Shown: positions 50,472 to 61,426, numbered from the stretch's first letter. The stretch: DNA of 64,000 bases from Wocania ichthyoenteri Th78 (GCF_000789235.1 NZ_KN525716.1:2586100-2650099), one strand, 5' to 3'. Notes: generated by a model not told the origin, from the letters alone. Numbers and translations: made by a program.

Positions 50472-53400
50472 TTAAAAGTTTAATTGTACAGAAAAGCTAT
50501 ACGATTTGGTAGTAGGATAAGGGAAGTTATCTACCTTAAATACGTTGGGGTCACCACCAGGGGTATTTACATCGTTACCAAGACCATTAGTATCTCTACT
50601 TGTTAAGTCTGATCTACTTGCTTCAGCTTGATTTGTGATTTCAGGATCGAAACCAGTATAATCAGTCCAAGTAATTAGGTTTCTTCCTATGAATCCTATT
50701 CTCATACTCTCTATAAAGTTGCCAATGTTACCCATATTTTCACCATCAAGAGTGTAGTAAAGTGAAAGTTCTCTTAGTTTTACAAACGAACCATCTTCTA
50801 CAAATCCAGAACTTGGATTACCCGTATTATAAAGTCCTGCATAGAAACTAGCTGGAACTTGCGAATTTGCAGAAACTGCATGTCTTGTATCACGGTATAA
50901 CCATTGATTGGTTCTATTATAAATATCACCACCTTGTTTCCAATCAAACAGTGTATAAAATGAGAAATTTTTATATTTTAAAGTTGTATTTATAGCCGCT
51001 CTAAAATCTGGAGTAATATCACCAATCACGAAAAATGCATTACCTTCATCATCAACTCTTGCTACAGGGGTAGAACCGGTTGCCGCATCTACTACATAAC
51101 CTTCACCATTGACTAGATAATCATTAGGATCTAGACCCGAAGGTAAATCTGATAAAGATTTAATAAAATCGGAACCATACATAATACCAAAGTTTTGACC
51201 TTCTTCTACTCTAAAGAACGTTGTGTTCTGCGTTCCTGGTCCCGTGAGGTATGATGGAACATCTAGACGTGTGATTTTTTGTTCAGATTTATCCCAAACG
51301 ATTCCTAAGTTCCATGAGAAGTTCTCATTTTTAATAATATCATAGTTTAAAGAAGCTTCAAGAGTTGTACCCTCTATTTCTCCAGCATTTCGCCACTGAG
51401 CACCAAATCCTGTAGCCGCTGATAAAGGTACTCTAAGAATTTGATCATCTGTTACTGCTTTAACATAGTTAAATTCAAAACTGAAACGGTCTAAGAAATC
51501 AATATTAACACCTAATTCCAACTCACCTGTTTTTGCAGGTTTTAAGAAATTATTTCCTATAGTAGACTTAGTAGCTGATCCATTTCTTAACGAGAATGTT
51601 TCAAAACGCATTTCGTACGTTGGCCTAATACCAGCCGTACCGTAAGATGCTCTTAATTTTAGTTCTTGAACACCAGGAATTTCAATATCTTCTGTTACCC
51701 TGTAAGCTAAACTAGTTCTAAAATAATTTGCCCACCTGGTGTCTGGACCAAATAAAGAAGATCCTTCTCGTCTTACAACCCCACTAAAAATATATTTCCC
51801 TTTGTAATCAAAATCAGCAATTGCAAAATAACTATCAGATATGATAGTCTGAGATTCAGAAGCGAGTGCTGGTCTATCTTTTATGTTGTCCAATGAACGA
51901 ATACCACCCACTGCTAAATTGTAGCCTTCTGCATTGTTAAAAGCACTTTTATATCTTTCATTTAAGTAACTTAATCTAAAGTTTAAATTGAATGCATCAT
52001 CTGTACCAAATGAGTCTTGAAATAATGCATTAAACCTTATGTTTTGTGCACGACCGTTGAAATTGGATCTTTGAATAAATCCTATGTCTTTAGCCTGCCC
52101 ATCAGGGTTATCAGATAAAAAGCCTTTTGGTATATAGTTTTCAAAGGCGTTATTTTCATAGTCATAAGAATATGAACCGTTTAAGGTTAGCCATGGCATA
52201 ACTTTATAATCTAAGGCTACATTACCTAAGACTCTATTTCTTCTTTCTTCTCTGTCATTATTTGCCAAACTATATAGTGGGTTTCTATTATTACCATCAA
52301 TAGTGTCAAAATCATAATTGTAAGGCGAGCCATCTTCTTCATTAGGAGCTAACATATCATGTATTGGCTCTGTCATTAATGTAGAGAAAAGAACATTAGC
52401 TGTAGAACCTGAGTTAATTGCAGCATCTCTCCTTGAATTACCATAAAATATCGAAGTTTTTAAGTTTAGTTTCTCAGAAATTTTGTTGTCTAAGTTTAAT
52501 CTGAAGTTATCTCTTCTATAATCATCAACTTCTTTAAAAATTCCTTCATCAGAAAGTCTTGAATAAGAGAATAAATATCTAGAATTTTCACTTCCTCCAT
52601 TTACTGAGGCAAAATGCGAATTGAATTGACCTGTTCGCAAAACTCTATCTTGATTATCATATAATTGGCTACCTGCTGGATACGGATTATCAGCAAACCC
52701 ATCAGGATCAAGTTGTCTTGAACCTGTTGATAAATCAAAATTTGAACCATCAGGAAGCATTAAGAACTTGTGTGTTGTGGCTAAATCATATTCAGCATTC
52801 ACATTTCTCCAACCAACTTCAGATCTATAGGTAACGTTAACTTTATCGCTATATTTACCGCGTTTAGAAAATATTTGGATAACACCATTTGCCGCTCGAG
52901 ACCCATATAATGAAGCTCCCGCTGCACCTTTAGCTACCTCAATACGATCAATATCTTCTGTATTAATATCTGCTAGTCCGCCTTCTAAGATTACTCCATC
53001 TAAAATAATTAAAGGGTTCTGACCAGTAGCTATTGAATTTGCCGTTCTTAATTGGATGTTAACATCACTACCTGGTTGTCCCCCTGAAGGAGAAACGGAA
53101 AGACCTGAAATTTTACCTTGAAGCGCTTGACCTGCTGAAGCAGCTGGAACGTTATCCAGAAGTTCGTTGTTTACTTGTCCTAGAGCAAAACTTAGTTCTT
53201 TAATCGATTTTCCAGATGCACTACCAGTTATAACAACTTCTTCAAGAGAAGTTGCATCTTCTGTAAGAGTAACATTTACTATGTTAGAACTACCTATAGT
53301 AACCTCTTTAGTTGTATTGCCAACAAAACTAAATACAAGGGTGTCCCCTTGATTTACTTTAATTGAATATTTACCATCGAAATCTGAAGTTGTACCTGAA

Positions 53401-53549
53401 GTAGTCCCTTTAACTAAGACAGTTGCTCCAGGAAGCGGTAAACCAGAACCATCTGTAACCGTACCTGAAATTGTCTTTTCTTGTGCAAAAGAAAATTGCA
53501 CAACTAACGCTAGTAATAGCGTTAGCATTCCACTAAACTTTGTTTTCAT
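50472..53549 (-). CDS. SusC/RagA TonB-dependent transporter (second unit)
   Basis: A 1025-residue outer-membrane transporter: signal peptide MKTKFSGMLTLLLALVVQFSFAQ, carboxypeptidase-like regulatory domain (about 25-97, GTVTDGSGLPLPGATVLVKG), TonB-box region (EEVVITGS, near 103-110), plug (NPLIILDGVILEGG, RIEVAKGAAGASLYGSRAA) and beta barrel ending SYSFSVQLNF. There is no N-terminal STN domain, in contrast to the first unit, so it should not signal through a FecR protein. With the following susD it forms a two-gene operon. Confidence 0.95.
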   Translation of the reverse strand: MKTKFSGMLTLLLALVVQFSFAQEKTISGTVTDGSGLPLPGATVLVKGTTSGTTSDFDGKYSIKVNQGDTLVFSFVGNTTKEVTIGSSNIVNVTLTEDATSLEEVVITGSASGKSIKELSFALGQVNNELLDNVPAASAGQALQGKISGLSVSPSGGQPGSDVNIQLRTANSIATGQNPLIILDGVILEGGLADINTEDIDRIEVAKGAAGASLYGSRAANGVIQIFSKRGKYSDKVNVTYRSEVGWRNVNAEYDLATTHKFLMLPDGSNFDLSTGSRQLDPDGFADNPYPAGSQLYDNQDRVLRTGQFNSHFASVNGGSENSRYLFSYSRLSDEGIFKEVDDYRRDNFRLNLDNKISEKLNLKTSIFYGNSRRDAAINSGSTANVLFSTLMTEPIHDMLAPNEEDGSPYNYDFDTIDGNNRNPLYSLANNDREERRNRVLGNVALDYKVMPWLTLNGSYSYDYENNAFENYIPKGFLSDNPDGQAKDIGFIQRSNFNGRAQNIRFNALFQDSFGTDDAFNLNFRLSYLNERYKSAFNNAEGYNLAVGGIRSLDNIKDRPALASESQTIISDSYFAIADFDYKGKYIFSGVVRREGSSLFGPDTRWANYFRTSLAYRVTEDIEIPGVQELKLRASYGTAGIRPTYEMRFETFSLRNGSATKSTIGNNFLKPAKTGELELGVNIDFLDRFSFEFNYVKAVTDDQILRVPLSAATGFGAQWRNAGEIEGTTLEASLNYDIIKNENFSWNLGIVWDKSEQKITRLDVPSYLTGPGTQNTTFFRVEEGQNFGIMYGSDFIKSLSDLPSGLDPNDYLVNGEGYVVDAATGSTPVARVDDEGNAFFVIGDITPDFRAAINTTLKYKNFSFYTLFDWKQGGDIYNRTNQWLYRDTRHAVSANSQVPASFYAGLYNTGNPSSGFVEDGSFVKLRELSLYYTLDGENMGNIGNFIESMRIGFIGRNLITWTDYTGFDPEITNQAEASRSDLTSRDTNGLGNDVNTPGGDPNVFKVDNFPYPTTKSYSFSVQLNF

Positions 53550-53669
53550 TTTATGATTTATTTGAATTAGTCACGTCAAAAATCATAATAAAAAGTTAAT
53601 AAAACAATAAATAATGGTTAAAATTTAATATTTAGGGCAAAAAATTATGAAAATGACAATTTAAAACCC

Positions 53670-55361
53670 TTAAAAATCAGCAATTAAGCTTAAGTGAATT
53701 TTTGAGTTTGAGAATTTAAAAGGTTGGTTTTCAGGTTTGCCATTAGCATAATTAAGTTTAAAAAGGCCAGTTTTTGTTAAAATACCAAATCCAAACCCGT
53801 ATCCAAAAAGTTTTTCTTTACTGTTTATGATTTTATTTTCAAAGTATGCTAAATCTGTTATGGTGTGAATAAATATGGTATTATTAAGTTGATACCTGTA
53901 TTCTACATTTAAAACTCCAAAGCTTGACGCGAATAAGCTGTTTTCTTCAAAACCGCGAATAGAGTTTATACCACCAAAACGAAAAAGTTCATTTTCAAAA
54001 TAGGTGTTCGAAATTAAATTAGAGCCATTAACTTTAAAATAGAAACTGTTTTTGTTGTTAAGATTAAAAATTTTAAAAGCCTCAATAGAGTATTGAAATT
54101 GCTTTTCTTTCGTGTTGGTTACTTTTCTATTGCCAAAGCCAGCTTCTAAATTAACACTTGATTTTATAGGAAATAATAAATTATTGCGATCTAATTTTAA
54201 AAACTGATATGCGAGTGTGTAAAAATTCGAATCATAATCCGCAATATTTTGCAAATTACTTGAAGACAATAAATTATTAGAAGAGGTGACCACTATACCA
54301 CCATAAAGTTTATGCTTCGAGTTTATTTGATAATGCAATTTAGCCGATTGGTTTACCGTAGTAAACGTAGAGTCCTTTTTAAAAATTTGTAAACGCAAAT
54401 CTATCCCAATGGGTGACTTAAATAAATAAGGTAGTGATAAATCTGTTCTAAATGTTTTTTGGTCGTTTTCATCGCTCTTATAAAGTAAGCTAAACGATTC
54501 ACCAAAATTTAAGTTGTTTGTTAAGTTTAGATTTAAGTAGCCATCAAACTCCAATTTGTTGGTGTCTTCGTTGGTGCCAAAACCCAAAAAGCCATCAAAC
54601 GAATTACTTTTAGCTTTTTCTGTGTATATATATATGGTAGTAGAATCTTTTGAAAATAATATTTCTGGTGGTTTTATTTGATTAGCAAACTTTAAGTTGC
54701 TTAATAGGTCCGTTTTTTGTTTAATCTTGTTTAAATTAAAAGTTTGATTTTGTTTAATTTTCAAATAATGCTTCAGATATGACTTTGGGAATTTATCATA
54801 GCCTTTAATTACAATATTGTCAATAGTTCTTTTTTGTTTTTTAGAATCAATTATTAAATCAGCTTTTAAATTTTTATTAACAATTTGAATATTAGATAAT
54901 TTTAATTTTGAAAACGGATTACCTTTTTCCGAAGCTTTAGAGTTAATAAAAATCAAGCTATTTTCTATTGTGCTAAACGGAAGGATAAAATAGTCATCAA
55001 AAACGTCGCCTGAGACCAATTTTAAAATAGATGCATTAATAACCGAACTATCATAATATATATATATGGTGTTATATTTTTTTTTAAGATGAAATTGAGC
55101 TATAAATAATGAATCGCTTTTTTTGTTAATGGCTTTCAATTCATTTTCAATATAACCTATTTTAAAAAGGGTGTTTTGAATGGAGTCAACTTCAGATCTA
55201 ATAGATATATAGTCATTGTGCAGCTTTAAATAGTTCAAAGAGTCAATAACTTTAGTTTCAGCCTCGGTTTTACCATATATTTTTAAACTTGAATTTTGAC
55301 AAAACCCTTCCAAAGGAAAAAGTATATATATAATAATGAGTAAAAAAGCAGCTTTTTGCAC
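53670..55361 (-). CDS. Omp85/BamA-like outer-membrane protein
   Basis: A 563-residue protein with signal peptide (MQKAAFLLIIIYILFPLEGFCQ). The N-terminal half looks POTRA-like (TIDNIVIKGYDKFPKSYLKH, a POTRA strand-helix pattern). The C-terminal barrel carries the conserved loop motif FGGINSIRGFEENSLFA (the RGF element of Omp85 proteins). It is shorter than BamA and probably belongs to a TamA-like or Bacteroidetes-specific branch; its substrate is unknown. Related proteins insert or translocate outer-membrane proteins. It is separated from the ribosomal operon by 243 bases. Confidence 0.82.
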   Translation of the reverse strand: MQKAAFLLIIIYILFPLEGFCQNSSLKIYGKTEAETKVIDSLNYLKLHNDYISIRSEVDSIQNTLFKIGYIENELKAINKKSDSLFIAQFHLKKKYNTIYIYYDSSVINASILKLVSGDVFDDYFILPFSTIENSLIFINSKASEKGNPFSKLKLSNIQIVNKNLKADLIIDSKKQKRTIDNIVIKGYDKFPKSYLKHYLKIKQNQTFNLNKIKQKTDLLSNLKFANQIKPPEILFSKDSTTIYIYTEKAKSNSFDGFLGFGTNEDTNKLEFDGYLNLNLTNNLNFGESFSLLYKSDENDQKTFRTDLSLPYLFKSPIGIDLRLQIFKKDSTFTTVNQSAKLHYQINSKHKLYGGIVVTSSNNLLSSSNLQNIADYDSNFYTLAYQFLKLDRNNLLFPIKSSVNLEAGFGNRKVTNTKEKQFQYSIEAFKIFNLNNKNSFYFKVNGSNLISNTYFENELFRFGGINSIRGFEENSLFASSFGVLNVEYRYQLNNTIFIHTITDLAYFENKIINSKEKLFGYGFGFGILTKTGLFKLNYANGKPENQPFKFSNSKIHLSLIADF

Positions 55362-55530
55362 GTTAATAAATTAAATCTCAAATTCTAAAAGGTCATCTTT
55401 TGCAGTAATTAGAAACTGTAAACTGAATTCTTCCAACTTAAATTTTAGTGTAAATCTAACGGAAAATCTACGCTTATAATATAGGTAATGCCATAATTTT
55501 TGAAAACTCTTAAAAATTAATGATTTAGGG

Positions 55531-55561
55531 TTTGAAATATTCATTTTAATTTCTACCTTTG
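55531..55561 (+). promoter_or_regulatory. Promoter of the str-S10 ribosomal operon
   Basis: TTTG (55531-55534), a 19-base spacer and TACCTTTG (55554-55561) match the Bacteroidetes -33/-7 consensus perfectly. The start of transcription should lie near 55567. CCTCTT and AAGAGG (55566-55579) form a 6-bp hairpin at the predicted 5' end of the mRNA. The preceding 170 bases, back to the Omp85 gene, show nothing else. Confidence 0.88.
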
Positions 55562-55604
55562 CAGCCCTCTTAAAAGAGGATTTTAAAATTTATATATAAT
55601 ATAT

Positions 55605-55979
55605 ATGCCAACAATTTCACAATTAGTAAGAATAGGAAGAGCCAAAATAACCAAGAAGAGTAAATCGGCTGCTTTAGATTCTTGTCCGCAAAGACGTGGT
55701 GTGTGTACTCGTGTTTACACAACAACTCCTAAAAAACCTAACTCAGCAATGCGTAAGGTAGCAAGGGTTCGTTTAACAAACGGTAACGAGGTTAACGCAT
55801 ACATCGGTGGAGAAGGACATAATCTACAAGAGCACTCGATAGTATTGGTTAGAGGTGGAAGGGTAAAAGATTTACCAGGAGTTAGATATCACATTGTACG
55901 TGGTGCTTTAGACACAGCAGGTGTTTCAGGTAGAACGCAACGTAGATCTAAGTATGGTGCTAAACGCCCTAAGAAGTAA
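55605..55979 (+). CDS. rpsL: 30S ribosomal protein S12
   Basis: A 124-residue decoding-centre protein. Signatures: [20 protein letters not shown] at the N-terminus, [20 protein letters not shown] with the conserved Lys near position 42-43 that is mutated in streptomycin-resistant strains (wild type here), and [20 protein letters not shown]. It opens the str operon behind a strong promoter, and rpsG follows after 23 bases. Confidence 0.98.
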   Translation: MPTISQLVRIGRAKITKKSKSAALDSCPQRRGVCTRVYTTTPKKPNSAMRKVARVRLTNGNEVNAYIGGEGHNLQEHSIVLVRGGRVKDLPGVRYHIVRGALDTAGVSGRTQRRSKYGAKRPKK

Positions 55980-56002
55980 TTAAAAAACTTTAAGAAGAAG
56001 AC

Positions 56003-56479
56003 ATGAGAAAAAGAGCAGCAAAAAAGAGACCGCTATTGCCGGATCCACGATTTAACGACCAGTTAGTAACTCGTTTCGTTAACATGATGATGTGGGATGG
56101 TAAGAAATCGGTAGCTTTTAAAGTATTCTACGATGCAATTGATATTGTAGACTCAAAAAAAACTGACGAAGAAAAAACAGCTTTAGAAATCTGGAAAGAT
56201 GCTTTATCAAATGTGATGCCTCACGTAGAAGTACGTAGTCGTCGTGTTGGTGGTGCAACGTTTCAAATTCCAATGCAAATTCGTCCAGATCGTAAAGTTT
56301 CAACAGCAATGAAATGGTTAATTAGCTATTCACGCAAAAGAAACGAAAAATCTATGGCGTTACGTTTAGCATCTGAAGTTTTAGCAGCAGCTAAAGAAGA
56401 AGGAGCAGCCGTTAAGAAAAGAGTTGATACTCATAAAATGGCAGAGGCAAACAAAGCATTCTCTCACTTTAGATTTTAA
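56003..56479 (+). CDS. rpsG: 30S ribosomal protein S7
   Basis: A 158-residue primary 16S rRNA-binding protein that nucleates assembly of the 30S head. Recognised by the N-terminal [20 protein letters not shown], then [20 protein letters not shown] and [20 protein letters not shown] with [20 protein letters not shown] at the end. It lies between rpsL and fusA, three bases from the latter. In E. coli S7 represses the str operon; no equivalent site is obvious in the short gaps here. Confidence 0.98.
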   Translation: MRKRAAKKRPLLPDPRFNDQLVTRFVNMMMWDGKKSVAFKVFYDAIDIVDSKKTDEEKTALEIWKDALSNVMPHVEVRSRRVGGATFQIPMQIRPDRKVSTAMKWLISYSRKRNEKSMALRLASEVLAAAKEEGAAVKKRVDTHKMAEANKAFSHFRF

Positions 56480-56482
56480 GAA

Positions 56483-58609
56483 ATGGCAAGAGATTTAAAA
56501 TTTACTAGAAATATAGGTATTGCTGCACATATTGATGCAGGAAAAACTACTACTACAGAGCGTATTCTTTATTATACAGGAGTTTCACACAAAATTGGAG
56601 AAGTACATGATGGTGCTGCAACAATGGACTGGATGGAGCAAGAGCAAGAAAGGGGTATTACAATTACTTCTGCTGCTACAACTTGTGAGTGGAAATTTCC
56701 AATTGAAAATGGAGAGCCAACTGCTGATGCAAAGGATTATCACTTTAATATAATTGACACACCGGGTCACGTAGATTTTACAGTTGAAGTAAATCGTTCT
56801 TTACGTGTACTTGATGGTTTAGTATTTTTATTTAGCGCAGTTGATGGTGTTGAGCCACAATCTGAAACTAACTGGAGACTAGCTGATAACTATAAAGTGC
56901 CTAGAATTGGTTTCGTTAATAAAATGGACCGTCAAGGATCAGACTTTTTAGGTGTTTGTCAACAAGTAAAAGATATGTTAAAATCTAACGCGGTGCCAAT
57001 CGTTTTAAATATTGGTGACGAGGAAGATTTTAAAGGAATTATCGATTTAGTAAAAAACCGTGCTATTGTATGGCATGATGAAACACAAGGGGCAACTTTT
57101 GATGTAATCGAAATTCCAGAAGAACTTAAAGAAGAAGCTCGTAAATATCGTGCACTACTTATTGAGGAAGTTGCTGGTTACGACGAGGATCTTTTAGAAA
57201 AATTTATGGAAGATGAAGATTCTATTACAGAAGACGAAGTGCATGCTGCACTTAGAGCTGCTGTAATGGATATGGCAATTATTCCTATGATTTGTGGATC
57301 TGCATTCAAAAATAAAGGTGTTCAGTTTCTTTTAGATGCTGTATGTCGTTACTTACCTTCTCCAATGGATAAGGAAGGTATTAAAGGAATGAATCCAGAT
57401 ACTGAAAAAGAAGAATTGCGTAAGCCAAGTGTCGATGAGCCTTTTGCTGCATTAGCCTTTAAAATTGCTACAGATCCTTTTGTGGGTCGTTTGGCCTTTT
57501 TCCGCGCTTATTCTGGTCGTTTAGATGCAGGTTCTTATGTTTTAAATAACCGTTCAGGCAAAAAAGAACGTATCTCACGTATTTATCAAATGCATGCTAA
57601 TAAGCAAAATGCAATTGATTTTATTGAAGCTGGAGATATAGGTGCTGCTGTTGGGTTTAAATCTATCAAAACAGGAGATACGCTTTCATCTGAAAAACAC
57701 CCTATAGTTTTAGAATCTATGGACTTCCCTGATCCAGTAATTGGTATTGCGGTAGAGCCTAAAACTAAAGCAGATGTTGATAAATTAGGAATGGGTTTAG
57801 CTAAATTAGCTGAAGAAGATCCTACTTTTACAGTGCGTTCAGACGAAGCATCAGGACAGACTATTATTTCTGGAATGGGTGAGCTTCACTTAGATGTTAT
57901 TGTAGATCGTTTACGTCGTGAGTTTAAAGTAGAAGTAAATCAAGGTCAACCACAAGTTGAATATAAAGAAGCTATTACTGCTTCTGCAGACCATAGAGAA
58001 GTTTATAAGAAACAATCTGGTGGTCGTGGTAAATTTGCTGATATCGTATTTACGGTTGAACCAGCTGATGAAGGTGTAACTGGACTTCAGTTTGAATCTA
58101 TAATTAAAGGTGGTAACGTTCCAAAAGAATTTATCCCTTCAATTGAAAAAGGATTTAAAATGGCTATGGTTAATGGGCCTTTAGCAGGATACGAAATTGA
58201 TGCGATGAAAGTAACATTGAAAGATGGTTCTTATCACGATGTGGATTCGGATCAATTATCTTTCGAATTAGCTGCTAAACTTGGATTTAAAAACTGTGCA
58301 AAAGCTGCGAAAGCGGTAATCATGGAGCCAATTATGAAACTTGAGGTGATTACACCTGAAGAAAATATGGGTGATATTGTAGGTGATTTAAACAGAAGAA
58401 GAGGACAGGTAAGTGATATGGGAGATAGAGCTGGTGCAAAAACTGTAAAAGCTACTGTGCCATTATCTGAAATGTTTGGTTATGTAACTACATTAAGAAC
58501 ATTGTCATCAGGTCGTGCAACATCAACTATGGAATTTTCACACTATGCTGAAACTCCTTCGAATATTTCAGAAGAAGTAATTAAAGCTGCTAAAGGCGTT
58601 GAATCGTAA
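56483..58609 (+). CDS. fusA: Translation elongation factor G
   Basis: A 708-residue translocation GTPase. Visible are G1 [15 protein letters not shown], switch and G2 [13 protein letters not shown]3 DTPGHVDFT and G4 NKMD (FVNKMDRQG). Domain II-V markers include [18 protein letters not shown] and the C-terminal [20 protein letters not shown]. Length is standard. It is followed after 11 bases by rpsJ, with no tuf gene between them, an arrangement typical of Bacteroidetes. Confidence 0.98.
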   Translation: MARDLKFTRNIGIAAHIDAGKTTTTERILYYTGVSHKIGEVHDGAATMDWMEQEQERGITITSAATTCEWKFPIENGEPTADAKDYHFNIIDTPGHVDFTVEVNRSLRVLDGLVFLFSAVDGVEPQSETNWRLADNYKVPRIGFVNKMDRQGSDFLGVCQQVKDMLKSNAVPIVLNIGDEEDFKGIIDLVKNRAIVWHDETQGATFDVIEIPEELKEEARKYRALLIEEVAGYDEDLLEKFMEDEDSITEDEVHAALRAAVMDMAIIPMICGSAFKNKGVQFLLDAVCRYLPSPMDKEGIKGMNPDTEKEELRKPSVDEPFAALAFKIATDPFVGRLAFFRAYSGRLDAGSYVLNNRSGKKERISRIYQMHANKQNAIDFIEAGDIGAAVGFKSIKTGDTLSSEKHPIVLESMDFPDPVIGIAVEPKTKADVDKLGMGLAKLAEEDPTFTVRSDEASGQTIISGMGELHLDVIVDRLRREFKVEVNQGQPQVEYKEAITASADHREVYKKQSGGRGKFADIVFTVEPADEGVTGLQFESIIKGGNVPKEFIPSIEKGFKMAMVNGPLAGYEIDAMKVTLKDGSYHDVDSDQLSFELAAKLGFKNCAKAAKAVIMEPIMKLEVITPEENMGDIVGDLNRRRGQVSDMGDRAGAKTVKATVPLSEMFGYVTTLRTLSSGRATSTMEFSHYAETPSNISEEVIKAAKGVES

Positions 58610-58620
58610 ATCTTAAGAAA

Positions 58621-58926
58621 ATGAGTCAAAAAATCAGAATAAAATTAAAATCTTACGATCACAACTTAGTAGATAAGTCTGCTGACAAGATTGTAAAAAC
58701 AGTAAAAAGTACTGGTGCAGTAGTAACGGGGCCAATTCCATTACCAACTCACAAGAAAATTTTCACTGTATTACGTTCTCCACACGTAAATAAGAAATCA
58801 AGAGAACAATTTCAATTAAGCTCTTATAAGAGATTATTAGATATTTACTCTTCGTCATCAAAAACAATTGATGCGTTAATGAAACTTGAATTACCAAGTG
58901 GTGTTGAAGTAGAAATTAAAGTTTAG
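58621..58926 (+). CDS. rpsJ: 30S ribosomal protein S10
   Basis: A 101-residue protein of the 30S head, also NusE in antitermination complexes. Recognised by [40 protein letters not shown] and the end [16 protein letters not shown], with the conserved [15 protein letters not shown] between. It is the link between the str part and the S10 part of the operon; a structured 119-base gap follows before rplC. Confidence 0.98.
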   Translation: MSQKIRIKLKSYDHNLVDKSADKIVKTVKSTGAVVTGPIPLPTHKKIFTVLRSPHVNKKSREQFQLSSYKRLLDIYSSSSKTIDALMKLELPSGVEVEIKV

Positions 58927-58978
58927 TTATAAACTTACATGTCCTAAGCTGCGAGCGAGGGAAAAACGGTAAAAATAC

Positions 58979-59015
58979 AATTCAAGGCTGAAACGTATTT
59001 TCAGCCTTGAATTTT
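58979..59015 (+). terminator. Hairpin with short U-tract between rpsJ and rplC
   Basis: Arms AATTCAAGGCTGAAA (58979-58993) and TTTCAGCCTTGAATT (58999-59013) form a 15-bp stem with a five-base loop, followed by TT and AAT. It is the only large intergenic structure in this ribosomal cluster. It may be a partial terminator or an autoregulatory leader for the downstream genes. Confidence 0.7.
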
Positions 59016-59045
59016 AATAAATAGTAATAAATTAAATAAATAATT

Positions 59046-59663
59046 ATGTCTGGGTTAATTGGAAAAAAAATCGGTATGACCAGCATCTTTGATGAAAACG
59101 GGAAGAATATTCCTTGTACAGTAATCGAAGCTGGACCATGTATCGTTACCCAAGTCAGAACTGAAGAAGTTGACGGCTATAAAGCTGTTCAATTAGGTTT
59201 CGATGACGCGACAGAAAAAAGCGCTACTAAAGCAGACTTAGGTCATGCTAAAAAAGCGGGTACTTCTGTAAAACGCAAAATCGTCGAGTTTAAAGGTTTT
59301 GATGAGGAGTACAAATTAGGAGATGCAATCACTGTAGAACATTTTAACGAAGGAGAATTCGTTGATGTAGCAGGAACATCTAAAGGTAAAGGATTTCAAG
59401 GTGTTGTAAAACGTCATGGTTTCGGTGGTGTAGGTCAAGCTACTCACGGTCAACATAACCGTTTAAGAGCGCCAGGGTCTATTGGAGCGGCATCATACCC
59501 TGCAAGAGTTTTCAAAGGAATGAAAATGGCAGGACGTATGGGAACCGATACAGTTAAAGTTCAAAATTTAAGAGTTTTAAAAGTAGTTACTGAAAAGAAT
59601 CTACTTGTGGTTAAAGGATGTGTTCCTGGTCACAAAAACGCTTATGTAATTATTAGAAAATAA
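59046..59663 (+). CDS. rplC: 50S ribosomal protein L3
   Basis: A 205-residue early-assembly 50S protein. Signatures: [38 protein letters not shown] with [16 protein letters not shown], and [20 protein letters not shown]. The Gln of [11 protein letters not shown] matches the site methylated by PrmB in E. coli. Its stop overlaps the rplD start by one base (TAATG), which suggests translational coupling. Confidence 0.98.
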   Translation: MSGLIGKKIGMTSIFDENGKNIPCTVIEAGPCIVTQVRTEEVDGYKAVQLGFDDATEKSATKADLGHAKKAGTSVKRKIVEFKGFDEEYKLGDAITVEHFNEGEFVDVAGTSKGKGFQGVVKRHGFGGVGQATHGQHNRLRAPGSIGAASYPARVFKGMKMAGRMGTDTVKVQNLRVLKVVTEKNLLVVKGCVPGHKNAYVIIRK

Positions 59664-60292
59664 TGAAAGTAGCAGTTTTAGATATAAACGGAAAAGACAC
59701 AGGTAGAAAGGCAGACCTTTCTAAAGATGTGTTTGCTATTGAGCCTAATAATCATGCTGTATATTTGGATGTTAAACAATATTTAGCAAACCAACGTCAA
59801 GGAACTCACAAATCGAAAGAAAGAGCTGAGATTTCTGGATCTACACGTAAGATTAAAAAGCAAAAAGGAACTGGTACAGCAAGAGCAGGTAGTATTAAGT
59901 CTGGTATATTTAAAGGTGGTGGTCGTATGTTCGGTCCAAGACCAAGAAATTACAGCATCAAACTTAATAAAAACTTAAAGCGTTTAGCACGTAAATCTGC
60001 CCTAAGTATCAAAGCAGGAGAAAAGTCAATTACAGTTTTAGAAGACTTTAATTTTGACTCTGTAAAGACAAAGAATTTTACAGCAGTTTTAAAGGCTTTA
60101 GAACTTGAAAACAAAAAAACACTCTTTGTGTTGGGTGGCTCAAATAATAACGTATATTTGTCATCGCGCAATTTAAAAAGCTCAGAAGTTATAACATCTT
60201 CAGAATTAAGTACTTATAAGATTTTAAATGCAAATCAAGTAGTGCTTTTAGAAGGAGCTTTGGCGGGAATTGAAACAAACTTAAGTAAATAG
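59663..60292 (+). CDS. rplD: 50S ribosomal protein L4
   Basis: A 209-residue protein lining the exit tunnel. Recognised by VYLDVKQYLANQRQGTHKSK, the extended loop with KKQKGTGTARAGSIKSGIFK and GGGRMFGPRPRNYS, and the C-terminal SELSTYKILNANQVVLLEGA. In E. coli L4 represses the S10 operon by binding its leader; the structured gap before rplC would be the place to look for a similar control here. Confidence 0.98.
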   Translation: MKVAVLDINGKDTGRKADLSKDVFAIEPNNHAVYLDVKQYLANQRQGTHKSKERAEISGSTRKIKKQKGTGTARAGSIKSGIFKGGGRMFGPRPRNYSIKLNKNLKRLARKSALSIKAGEKSITVLEDFNFDSVKTKNFTAVLKALELENKKTLFVLGGSNNNVYLSSRNLKSSEVITSSELSTYKILNANQVVLLEGALAGIETNLSK

Positions 60293-60297
60293 AAACA

Positions 60298-60588
60298 ATG
60301 AATATCTTAATTAAACCTATAATCACAGAAAAAGCGACAGCAGATAGCGAGTTAAGAAACTGCTACACTTTCGCAGTGAATACAATGGCGAACAAGGTAG
60401 AAATCAAAAAAGCGGTGGAAGCTGCTTATGGTGTTTCTGTTGATAAAGTTCGTACTATAAATGTCCGTCCAGATCGTAGTACCAAGCACACAAAAACTGG
60501 TATTCAAAATGGTAAAACAAATGCTGTTAAAAAGGCAATTGTACAACTGGCGGAAGGTGAAATGATTGATTTATACAGTAACATGTAA
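60298..60588 (+). CDS. rplW: 50S ribosomal protein L23
   Basis: A 96-residue protein at the tunnel exit that serves as docking site for signal recognition particle and trigger factor. Recognised by ILIKPIITEKATADSE at the N-terminus, YTFAVNTMANKVEIKKAVEA and GVSVDKVRTINVRPDR. Five bases separate it from rplD and ten from rplB. Confidence 0.98.
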   Translation: MNILIKPIITEKATADSELRNCYTFAVNTMANKVEIKKAVEAAYGVSVDKVRTINVRPDRSTKHTKTGIQNGKTNAVKKAIVQLAEGEMIDLYSNM

Positions 60589-60598
60589 TTAAAGACAG

Positions 60599-61426
60599 AT
60601 GTCAGTAAGAAAATTAAAACCAATCACACCAGGACAGCGATTTAGAGTAGTAAACGGTTACGATGCCATTACTACTGATAAGCCGGAAAAGAGTTTACTC
60701 GTTCCGAATAAAAGGTCTGGTGGTAGAAACAATCGAGGAAAAATGACCATGCGCTACATAGGTGGAGGTCATAAGAAAAAGTATCGTATTATCGATTTTA
60801 AAAGAGACAAAGCTGGGATTCCTGCTGAAGTAGCTTCAATTCAATACGATCCAAACAGAACAGCTTTTATCGCTTTATTGAACTATCAAGATGGCGAGAA
60901 AAGATACATTATTGCTCAAAATGGACTTCAGGTTGGACAAAATCTAGTGTCTGGGAAAGAAGGTGTTGCTCCAGAAATTGGAAACTCAATGCCATTAAGT
61001 GAAATTCCATTAGGAACTATTATTTCTTGCGTAGAGTTACGTCCAGGACAAGGAGCTGTTATGGCTCGTAGTGCTGGTGCTTTTGCTCAGTTAATGGCAA
61101 GAGATGGTAAGTTTGCTACGGTTAAGTTACCTTCAGGAGAAACAAGATTAATTCTTGCTAACTGTATGGCTACTATAGGAGTTGTTTCTAACTCAGATCA
61201 TCAATTATTAGTTGGTGGTAAAGCAGGTAGAACAAGATGGTTAGGAAGAAGACCACGTACTAGACCAGTAGTAATGAATCCAGTTGATCACCCAATGGGT
61301 GGTGGTGAAGGTAAATCTTCAGGTGGACATCCTCGTTCTAGAAACGGTATACCAGCTAAAGGTTATAGAACCCGTTCTAAGACTAAAGCAAGTAATAAAT
61401 ATATTGTAGAACGTAGAAAGAAATAA
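60599..61426 (+). CDS. rplB: 50S ribosomal protein L2
   Basis: A 275-residue protein required for peptidyl-transferase activity and subunit joining. Recognised by [40 protein letters not shown], and the conserved C-terminal [20 protein letters not shown] with its essential His. Length is normal. rpsS follows after three bases. Confidence 0.98.
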   Translation: MSVRKLKPITPGQRFRVVNGYDAITTDKPEKSLLVPNKRSGGRNNRGKMTMRYIGGGHKKKYRIIDFKRDKAGIPAEVASIQYDPNRTAFIALLNYQDGEKRYIIAQNGLQVGQNLVSGKEGVAPEIGNSMPLSEIPLGTIISCVELRPGQGAVMARSAGAFAQLMARDGKFATVKLPSGETRLILANCMATIGVVSNSDHQLLVGGKAGRTRWLGRRPRTRPVVMNPVDHPMGGGEGKSSGGHPRSRNGIPAKGYRTRSKTKASNKYIVERRKK

